The notes below the pieces were generated by a model. The model was not told the origin of the DNA, searched no databases, and saw only the letters and a list, made by a program, of their open reading frames with translations. The translations under genes and the position numbers were made by a program. Below, piece after piece: positions 5,779 through 11,088 of a DNA stretch of 11,088 nt. Location: contig CAIUQW010000311.1 of the NCBI GenBank assembly GCA_903901395.1, forward strand, positions 1 through 11,088. Reading direction: 5' to 3'. The DNA is from an uncultured Chlorobiales bacterium (GTDB lineage: Bacteria; Bacteroidota; Chlorobiia; Chlorobiales; Chlorobiaceae). Numbering within the stretch: the first letter of the stretch is position 1; every line of letters starts with the position of its first letter.

Positions 5779-8469
5779 TTATTGCCCCCATTCCATAAAA
5801 TTATAGTCACATCCGTAAGAGTAATTCGAACAACCATAAAACTTGTAATCTTTTCCATTTTTAGTAACTCCTTCTTTCTTTAAAATGACGCTTCCCGTAT
5901 TACACTTTGGGCATTTCTTTAAAAGAATACTATTCTCACCGCGCTCTATTTCCATAACAAATTTTGATGTATTTTCATTATTCGCTATCAGATAGACTCT
6001 TTCCTTTGCCCTTGTCATTGCGACATAGAACAATCGCCTTTCCTCTTCATTCTCAAACTGATCTTGCTGACTTAACAAAAGATTTAATACTGAATCATCA
6101 GACATTTCCGAAGGAAATCCATATTTTCCAGAATTACAATTCAAAAGAATTACTATATCTGCCTCCAAGCCTTTTGACTTATGCACTGTCAAAAAACTTG
6201 CGATTAGTTCAAGCGTTCTAACACCTCGCTCATCGCTAATCTCAGAAATATGCGCAGAATACTTTATTTTCTGATTCTTCTCATCAATTGAAAGCGCAGC
6301 ACTACGCACAATCTTATTAAGATCACGTGTATATCTTCCTAAAACAATTATTGATTTATTTCGAATATCAGCAATATCACATGTCAGTTCATAAAAAATC
6401 CGTTCTAAAACATCAGACTCACAAGCATTCTTAGCATCAGTATATTTTATAATCAGATTTGTCTCTTTTGCACCAACGCCTTTCAAGCTCTTTTTTTCCT
6501 GAAACGGATTTCTCATTATAAAATCACTTGATACACTGATAAGTGGATTATTAAATCTGTATGTCGTCTCTATTTTTCCGCGCACAGTAAATCCAAAATA
6601 CTTTTCAAAGTTGCAAAAAAGCGCCATATCGCTTCCCGCAAATCTGTAAATAGACTGCCAGTCATCTCCAACAGCAAAAACTTTGCATGATTGTCTTTTT
6701 TCACGAATGGCCTTTATTAATGCATATCTTCCTCTTGATATATCCTGAAACTCATCAACCACTATATATTCAAAAAGATCATCGTAATTCCCAAGTTTTA
6801 TGTACTCTGTCGCTTTGTTGATCAAATCATTAAAATCAATCTGCCCTAATTCTTGCAACTTTTTTTGATAATCGTAATATATTGGTTCGATCATATCTAT
6901 ATAATATTCACATCGAGCACGCACCTGTCCACTAAATTCGTTCTTAACATTCTCCCTTAAATCAGAAAAAGAAAGATTGTTCGACTTCATCAAGGTTATA
7001 AACGTACAGATCAAAGTCAATAATGCATCAAGCTCATCATCTGCATTTTTCTTGATAAATCGCCATAGTTTGTCTGGCGGTAGCGGATTTAATGATATTC
7101 CTGCCTTGATCAACCGTTGTTTAAGATTGTCAAGAAGCGTCCCTTCAGCAGCCTCATAGCTATAAGTCTCGATCAATGCGGTACCAAATTGCTCACTTGT
7201 CTGTCTTGCCCATGCCATCTTATTATGATACCTTTGTTTTGCTTCCTCGTAAGTCACACCATGCTCGGAAAAAAATCCTGGTACATCTCCATTTCTTTTT
7301 ATAGCAAAATGTTCGAGATAGACTTTCCGTTCACCCTCATAAATTGTAAAATCCGGTCGCCATTGACTATATTCTTTAGTTGCGGTTTTAAATTCATATG
7401 GCGCTTCATAATTATATTCAACCTGATTAGCAAAAAGACAATTGGCAATCTGATATTCCTCCATACTCTTCACCACATGTCGTTTATAGGTCTTATGCAC
7501 ATTTCGACTCTGTGACTTGTCGAGCTTTTCAGAAATATCGTCAATAGTGTATGGCTTGATATTATAATCTTTTAAATACTGTATAAGATCACTTAATGTT
7601 TCAAAATCAAACTGACTTTTAATTGGCTTAATATAACCCATAAATAAACCATTCACTCGTTCAAGGTAATTATAACCCCCCTTTGTTCTTTCATCGAATA
7701 TATCAGATATCAGATACTTAAAATTATCACTATCAAAAACGCTCGGCTTTTCGCCCTCGACCTCTGTAACAACTTTCATCGCAAAGGAATGAAAAGTCTT
7801 GACGTCAACCCCATCAACACCCAATCTTTGTCGAAGTGTTTCAGCTGATTTTCGCGTAAAAGATATAACCAAAACACTTGATGGCATAACGCCCAGAACC
7901 TCAACCAGATAGCGTATCTTTCCGATAATTGTTGTTGTCTTGCCAGAACCTGCACCTGCGATAACCAGTACATTATCTTCATCTTTTAAAATGATCTCTC
8001 GCTGCTGTTCATCAAGAGACCTTCCTTCAATATTTGAAAAAAATTCATATCTCATTTTTAATTCTGCAGAAACAAAATCAGAATTATAGTTATTCCTTAT
8101 GACTTCTCCATTCTCAAACCCTGCCAGAAACAATTTAATCATCTCAACATACGCAACATCCAAATGATCATAATAACTTGAAATCACACTTGCAGACACC
8201 AATTGATGATATATGTAATCATATTTACTTTTCCACAGCGAATGCTGATAATTACTAAAATATCGCTTATAAGACCGATAATCGCTCAACTCTTTTACAG
8301 CCTTATCTATATCACTCTTTTTATCATGTATTTCAGAAAGAACTATCTCCCTGCGAGCTGCATTCTCCTTTTGCTTTACACGTTCAAGACGCAACCACTT
8401 TAAAAGCAATACAAGTAAAACAACTGCGAAAACGACCGCGACAAAGAAAGTCACAACAGAATAGTCCAT
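5779..8469 (-). CDS. HelD-like SF1 (UvrD/Rep) helicase with membrane anchor, nuclease-like insert and zinc ribbon
   Basis: An 896-residue ATP-dependent DNA helicase most like E. coli DNA helicase IV in its motor. Motifs: Q-motif-like LDEQQREII (152-160), Walker A GAGSGKT (172-178), DEFQD (572-576), GDDWQSIYRFAGS (601-613), TYRFN (636-640), TVHKSKGLEAD (761-771) and FYVAMTRAKERV (814-825). All look intact. Residues 5-24 are a strong hydrophobic segment followed by Arg/Lys-rich sequence, suggesting a cytosol-facing membrane anchor. Between motor halves, residues about 333-455 include EEYQIANCLF, WRPDFTI (Asp373) and YLEHFAI (Glu386), reminiscent of a PD-(D/E)XK nuclease fold. The C-terminus has a topoisomerase-type C4 zinc ribbon: Cys853, Cys856, Cys880, Cys887. 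The gene is strikingly AT-rich and uses A/T-ending codons, unlike its neighbours, so transfer is likely. No clear Shine-Dalgarno precedes the ATG; a TTGAAT/TATTTT pair about 50-75 bases upstream is a weak promoter candidate. A repair or phage-defence role is possible but unproven. Confidence 0.9.
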   Translation of the reverse strand: MDYSVVTFFVAVVFAVVLLVLLLKWLRLERVKQKENAARREIVLSEIHDKKSDIDKAVKELSDYRSYKRYFSNYQHSLWKSKYDYIYHQLVSASVISSYYDHLDVAYVEMIKLFLAGFENGEVIRNNYNSDFVSAELKMRYEFFSNIEGRSLDEQQREIILKDEDNVLVIAGAGSGKTTTIIGKIRYLVEVLGVMPSSVLVISFTRKSAETLRQRLGVDGVDVKTFHSFAMKVVTEVEGEKPSVFDSDNFKYLISDIFDERTKGGYNYLERVNGLFMGYIKPIKSQFDFETLSDLIQYLKDYNIKPYTIDDISEKLDKSQSRNVHKTYKRHVVKSMEEYQIANCLFANQVEYNYEAPYEFKTATKEYSQWRPDFTIYEGERKVYLEHFAIKRNGDVPGFFSEHGVTYEEAKQRYHNKMAWARQTSEQFGTALIETYSYEAAEGTLLDNLKQRLIKAGISLNPLPPDKLWRFIKKNADDELDALLTLICTFITLMKSNNLSFSDLRENVKNEFSGQVRARCEYYIDMIEPIYYDYQKKLQELGQIDFNDLINKATEYIKLGNYDDLFEYIVVDEFQDISRGRYALIKAIREKRQSCKVFAVGDDWQSIYRFAGSDMALFCNFEKYFGFTVRGKIETTYRFNNPLISVSSDFIMRNPFQEKKSLKGVGAKETNLIIKYTDAKNACESDVLERIFYELTCDIADIRNKSIIVLGRYTRDLNKIVRSAALSIDEKNQKIKYSAHISEISDERGVRTLELIASFLTVHKSKGLEADIVILLNCNSGKYGFPSEMSDDSVLNLLLSQQDQFENEEERRLFYVAMTRAKERVYLIANNENTSKFVMEIERGENSILLKKCPKCNTGSVILKKEGVTKNGKDYKFYGCSNYSYGCDYNFMEWGQ

Positions 8470-8766
8470 AAAGCTTTTATTACGTCACAATTCATGCCAC
8501 TCAAAATATAAAAAATAAGCAGATTCAGGATACATTCAAAACGCCAAAAAGCAAACTCTTCATGCACAAGCGTAAATACCATAATATTCTCACAAGTAAT
8601 TATAAATCTCATATATATCCGCTCAATATCCATCTGTATTTTTTCGCTACAGTAAATGACCAATATGCTCAAATATCATTGCTCTGAGAATATTCGCTAA
8701 TCGCGATAAAATTTTTACTTCAGACAGGCTCCCCATTACGGAAGAAGTAAAATATCCACACCCGAG
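8470..8766. other. AT-rich gene-free stretch upstream of the helicase
   Basis: No gene can be supported. It should contain the promoter of the minus-strand helicase gene; candidates such as TTGAAT with TATTTT at a 16-base spacing exist, but AT-richness makes such matches cheap. Near the right end, TTTTACTTC (8713-8721) and GAAGTAAAA (8744-8752) form a 9-bp inverted repeat with a 22-base loop. Neither arm is followed by a T tract suited to a terminator, and its role is unknown. A 73-codon minus-strand frame overlapping the helicase start begins with TTG and was not accepted. Confidence 0.45.
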
Positions 8767-8877
8767 GGTGCTGCTGTTATGCTATGTCCTCATTGGAGGC
8801 GTTCGGAAGCTTCTTCCAATGGGCGGGCCATCAGGTTAAGCCAAGATAGGATAACCCTATGGCAACTCCGCTATTGA
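8767..8877 (+). mobile_element. Possible decayed left end of an IS1-family element (InsA remnant)
   Basis: A 32-codon frame (8779-8877) begins MLCPHW, continues RRSEASSNGRAIRL and ends WQLRY before TGA. The pattern CPH(C), SE, NGR and a later RY resembles the zinc-finger N-terminus of IS1 InsA proteins, with a Trp where the second Cys is expected and the second Cys pair lost. Immediately before it, GGTGCTGCTGTTATG resembles an IS1-type terminal repeat (IS1 itself begins GGTGATGCTG), and in several IS1 relatives insA starts close to the end. The opposite end and the rest of the element are absent. This is inference from a short, degenerate stretch. Confidence 0.3.
8840..8863. other. Bulged hairpin downstream of the permease gene
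   Basis: GCCA (8840-8843) plus TAGG (8847-8850) can pair with CCTA plus TGGC (8856-8863), giving eight base pairs with a 3-base bulge and a 5-base loop. It lies about 55 bases past the stop of the minus-strand permease gene. No T tract follows on either strand, so a terminator role is only a weak possibility. Confidence 0.25.
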
Positions 8878-8917
8878 GATACGTCAGGAACAGAACGGCC
8901 CGATGGATCAATGACGC

Positions 8918-10003
8918 TCAATGCTGATGAGCAACCTCTTTTTGTACCGGCAGATACGACTTCAGCACCAGCGCCGCGAGGACGATGGTTGAAACAATCG
9001 CAATCGGGCCGCCCTCTTCGTGGGTGCTGCGGGCGATCCAGTGGCGGATGTCGAGGCCGAGCCAGCCATAGAGCGAGTTGACCGCAATCCCGACAACGAA
9101 CGACATGACGATGATGGCAGTCAGGTAGACGGCGGTCGCCTTTCTGCCGAGCAGGCGAGCGATAACGGCCAGCGAGGCGGCGTTGGTCGCTGGTCCGGCA
9201 ATCAGAAACACCAGCGCCGCGCCGGGCGAGATGCCTTTGAGTGCGAAGGCCGCCGCGATTGGCGTCGATGCGGTGGCGCATACGTAGAGCGGCACGGAAA
9301 TGGCAAGCATCATGGCCATCGAGAGGTATTCGTTCGACAGGTAGCGGTCGATGATTTCCGGTGAAACCATAGCGGAAATTCCTCCGGCCAGCACGACGCC
9401 GAAGAAGAACCACGCTCCGACATCTTTCAAGAGGTCGCCGAACGCAAAGTCAAGACCAGCTTTCAGCTTCTCCACACTCCCTTTCTTCACCGGCTTCTTG
9501 TGCCCGCAGCAGCAAGAAGAGGTACAGCTTGACGCGGATTGCGGAGCAGCAGGCGATTCCGGAAGTTCCTTCGCGGCGAACTTTTCCGAAAACGACACCG
9601 CTATTCCGGCGGCAACGGCGGTCAGAAATCCGGCAACCGGCCTGACGACGGTCATCACCGGATCGAGCAACGCCCACGAAATGGCGACGGAATCAACGCC
9701 CGTTTCAGGCGTTGAAATGAGAAACGATGCAATCGCCCCCTTCCCTGCTCCCTGCTTTTTAAGTCCCGCCGCCGCCGGCAAAACGCCGCAACTGCACAGC
9801 GGTATCGGTATGCCGATAGCCGAAGCCTTGAAAATGCTCTTGAGACCGTTGCCGCCAAGATGTGAGGCGACAAAATCATCCGGCATGAACGCCTTGAGAA
9901 GACCTGCCACCAAAAATCCCGCCAGCATGAAGGGTGACGAGTCGAGAAGCAAAGCCCAGGAGGCTTCGAAAATCCGTACGACGATGGTTACTGCTTCAGA
10001 CAT
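8918..10003 (-). CDS. SO_0444-type Cu/Zn efflux permease (DUF318/ArsP-like)
   Basis: A 361-residue inner-membrane permease of about eight or nine helices, in two related halves. The first half holds IPIPLCSCGVLPAA (Cys70, Cys72) and FLISTPETGVDS; the second holds YVCATASTPIAAAF (Cys242) and LIAGPATNAAS. These are hallmarks of the DUF318/YraQ permeases, and the CSC motif with a Cys/His-rich loop fits the SO_0444 Cu/Zn efflux branch. The cytosolic loop between halves contains SSCTSSCCCGHKK (Cys160, Cys164-166, His168), a likely metal-binding patch, and the C-terminus ends HQH. The frame stays open upstream to 10105, but the ATG at 10001-10003 is preferred: GGAG stands about 8 bases before it and the extra 34 residues are non-homologous and overlap the repressor gene. 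It lies 67 bases downstream of the ArsR gene, in the same direction, so it is probably controlled by it. Metal specificity is inferred. Confidence 0.87.
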   Translation of the reverse strand: MSEAVTIVVRIFEASWALLLDSSPFMLAGFLVAGLLKAFMPDDFVASHLGGNGLKSIFKASAIGIPIPLCSCGVLPAAAGLKKQGAGKGAIASFLISTPETGVDSVAISWALLDPVMTVVRPVAGFLTAVAAGIAVSFSEKFAAKELPESPAAPQSASSCTSSCCCGHKKPVKKGSVEKLKAGLDFAFGDLLKDVGAWFFFGVVLAGGISAMVSPEIIDRYLSNEYLSMAMMLAISVPLYVCATASTPIAAAFALKGISPGAALVFLIAGPATNAASLAVIARLLGRKATAVYLTAIIVMSFVVGIAVNSLYGWLGLDIRHWIARSTHEEGGPIAIVSTIVLAALVLKSYLPVQKEVAHQH

Positions 10004-10031
10004 GAGAAACTCCGGATACTGCTTTATATGA

Positions 10032-10055
10032 ACACATGAACCATTATTCATATGT
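10032..10055. promoter_or_regulatory. ArsR/SmtB-type operator between repressor and permease genes
   Basis: A 24-bp inverted repeat of the form ACA-N-ATGAA-N6-TTCAT-N-TGT, with 8 of 9 arm positions paired. The TGAA-N6-TTCA core matches the 12-2-12 operators known for ArsR/SmtB sensors. A neighbouring ATATGAA (10026-10032) can also pair with TTCATAT (10047-10053). On the minus strand a weak promoter, TTGATC (10069-10074) and TATGAA (10047-10052) with a 16-base spacer, would overlap the operator. This points to a repressible promoter for the permease, separate from that of the repressor gene. Confidence 0.6.
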
Positions 10056-10070
10056 ATAACAAAAAAAAGA

Positions 10071-10439
10071 TCAAGACGTTCCCTCCTGCACATGTTCCAG
10101 TCCAAGGCGGATCAGTTCTGAAATATGGCTGTCATCGAGGCTGTAAAGCACATTCTTGCCCTGCTTCCTCGACCGGACGATTCTCGCGTCGCGCAGCACC
10201 CGCAACTGATGCGAAACCGCCGACTGGTTCATGCCGAGAATAGCCGTCAGATCGCAGACGCACAATTCGGATCGGTAGAGTGCATTGAGAATCCGGATGC
10301 GGGTATGATCGCCAAGCACCTTGAAGAGCTGCGCGACCTGCTGCAACTCCCGCTCCTCCGGCATGGCGCTGCTGATCTGCCCGACAACCTCGGGATGAAA
10401 ACAGGCTGTCTGGCACTTGTCTGCATTACCGTCATCCAT
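10071..10439 (-). CDS. ArsR/SmtB-family metal-sensing repressor, CadC-like
   Basis: A 122-residue winged-helix repressor that should bind DNA without metal and release it on metal binding. Helix-turn-helix: ELCVCDLTAILGMNQSAVSH, then QLRVLRDARIV and the wing RKQGKNVLYSL. Both classical metal sites are present. The alpha3N set is Cys9, Cys13, Cys60, Cys62; the alpha5 set is Asp103, His105, His116, Glu119. Compared with S. aureus CadC (Cys7, Cys11, Cys58, Cys60 and Asp101, His103, His114, Glu117), every ligand is displaced by exactly two. This predicts a Cd/Pb/Zn-type response. Several ATGs are available up to 10466; the one at 10437-10439 is chosen because AAGGAG lies 6 bases before it and the length then equals that of CadC. 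A start at 10442 would leave only 3 bases. It is followed by the Cu/Zn-type permease gene, its likely target. Unlike ArsR proper, it is not next to arsenic genes. Confidence 0.9.
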   Translation of the reverse strand: MDDGNADKCQTACFHPEVVGQISSAMPEERELQQVAQLFKVLGDHTRIRILNALYRSELCVCDLTAILGMNQSAVSHQLRVLRDARIVRSRKQGKNVLYSLDDSHISELIRLGLEHVQEGTS

Positions 10440-10457
10440 CATCCGCTCCTTCATCAT

Positions 10458-10473
10458 ATGAATCATGAATCAT
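10458..10473. promoter_or_regulatory. Possible operator before the repressor gene: TGAATCA tandem
   Basis: TGAATCA occurs twice in tandem (10459-10465 and 10466-10472), each nearly palindromic (TGA-A-TCA). The pair lies just after the expected transcription start and 20-34 bases before the chosen start codon, a good site for autorepression. It lacks the TGAA-N6-TTCA spacing of the downstream operator, so the match is imperfect. Confidence 0.35.
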
Positions 10474-10481
10474 CTATCGTC

Positions 10482-10510
10482 AACATAGAACTTTCACTGC
10501 AAACCGTCAA
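10482..10510 (-). promoter_or_regulatory. Sigma70-like promoter of the repressor gene
   Basis: On the minus strand TTGACG (10510-10505) and TATGTT (10487-10482) are separated by exactly 17 bases. Transcription would start near 10475, about 36 bases before the chosen start codon, and run through the TGAATCA tandem. It lies in the gap between the TolC-type gene and the repressor gene, so the repressor probably has its own promoter rather than depending on the upstream efflux genes. Confidence 0.6.
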
Positions 10511-10539
10511 GCTGATGGATCGACAGGCGGCGAAACAGC

Positions 10540-11088
10540 TCAGGCTCCGGCGCTGGGAACAAAGAAGCGGTTGACCACCTCGATATCCTCTTCATTCAGC
10601 ACTCCGGCGGCATCACGCAACTTGAGGCGGTTCAGGATGTACTCGTATCGCGCTTTGGCAAGCGTGCGGCGGGATTCGAACAGCTTGCGAGTGGCGTCGA
10701 GCACCTCGGTGTTGGTTCTGAATCCGGCCATGAACCCTTTGCGGGTGCCTTCGAGCGCAATTTCACCGGATTTCACCGCCTGCTCGTAAGCCCTGACCTG
10801 CACGATGCTGTTGATCTGTGCATTGTAGTATTTACGTATATTAACCAAAACATCCCGTTCTTCGAAATGAAGCTCCTCGCTTGCCTTCTGGCGTCGGGCG
10901 GCAGCCTGGCGTATCGACGCGCTCGTGTAGCCGCCGGTATAGATCGGCACGCTCATCTGCACGCTGACCGACCAGGTGTTGTAGGTCGAGCCGATGGTGT
11001 AGTTGTTCTCGCTGATCGAATAGCTCCGCCCGGCCCAGAGGTCGAGCTGCGGATAGCGGGAGGCTTTGTTCTTGTCGATCTCCTTGCG
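10540..11088 (-). CDS. TolC-family outer-membrane efflux protein, C-terminal part
   Basis: The visible 182 residues are the end of a longer protein; its beginning is beyond the right edge. The first residues in view (RKEIDKNKASRYPQLDLWAG) are typical of a TolC/OEP repeat, where a helix leads into the outer-membrane beta-barrel. Next come barrel strands (SYSISENNYT, WSVSVQMSVPIYTGGYT), then a long helix (SIRQAAARRQKASEELHFEE) and the closing helices with KGFMAGFRTNTEVLDATRKL and LAKARYEYILNRLKLRDAAG. Such proteins form the exit duct of tripartite efflux pumps or type I secretion systems. An internal ATG at 10960-10962 is not the start, since the same frame is open to the window edge and encodes family sequence. 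The position just upstream of a metal sensor and a metal permease suggests a metal-efflux RND system beyond the edge, but the substrate cannot be read from this part. Confidence 0.9.
   Translation of the reverse strand, partial: RKEIDKNKASRYPQLDLWAGRSYSISENNYTIGSTYNTWSVSVQMSVPIYTGGYTSASIRQAAARRQKASEELHFEERDVLVNIRKYYNAQINSIVQVRAYEQAVKSGEIALEGTRKGFMAGFRTNTEVLDATRKLFESRRTLAKARYEYILNRLKLRDAAGVLNEEDIEVVNRFFVPSAGA

Noticed and set aside
7117..7515. Plus-strand frame of 132 codons inside the helicase gene
   Set aside because: It is antisense to the conserved helicase and its translation is a hydrophobic shadow with no family resemblance.
8451..8672. Minus-strand frame of 73 codons overlapping the helicase start
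   Set aside because: It begins with TTG, has no ribosome site, and such frames are common in AT-rich noncoding DNA.
10004..10105. Upstream extension of the permease by 34 residues
   Set aside because: The extra residues do not look like a membrane protein start and would overlap the repressor gene and operator; the ATG at 10001-10003 has a good ribosome site.

Overview
The window looks like the chromosome of a GC-rich, Gram-negative bacterium carrying metal-resistance genes on both sides of an AT-rich insert. An outer-membrane TolC-type protein and a Cu/Zn-type permease fit a Gram-negative envelope. The style of the copper cluster and the SagB-type nitroreductase remind me of green sulfur bacteria (Chlorobium/Chlorobaculum). 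That assignment is an impression from gene content and composition, not a demonstrated fact.

Left block (1-4356, + strand) is a tight copper-handling operon. It encodes a three-part membrane protein (cytosolic HMA domain, DsbD/TauE-like membrane core, C-terminal cupredoxin-like domain), a membrane-anchored double DUF305 protein, and a complete CopA-type Cu+ P1B-ATPase. The last two genes overlap by ATGA. The first and third proteins start with nearly the same HMA sequence. Together they plausibly capture copper in the cytosol, pass it across the inner membrane and bind it outside.

The middle (4357-5778) holds a 9-bp tandem repeat, a SagB-like nitroreductase whose 5' end is broken (start codon out of frame with the body), a convergent 114-residue protein of unknown function, and about 350 bases without a convincing gene.

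The AT-rich block (about 5690-8760) contains one gene, a minus-strand HelD-like SF1 helicase. It has an N-terminal membrane anchor, an inserted segment resembling a PD-(D/E)XK nuclease, and a C-terminal C4 zinc ribbon. Its composition differs sharply from both flanks, so horizontal acquisition is likely. At its right border lies a possible decayed end of an IS1-family element.

Right block (8918-11088, minus strand), read in the direction of transcription: the C-terminal part of a TolC-type outer-membrane efflux protein, a CadC-like ArsR/SmtB repressor with both known metal sites intact, and a SO_0444-type Cu/Zn efflux permease. A good promoter precedes the repressor gene. A classical ArsR-type inverted repeat lies between repressor and permease, suggesting metal-responsive control of the permease. 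I recognise no rRNA, tRNA or CRISPR array.
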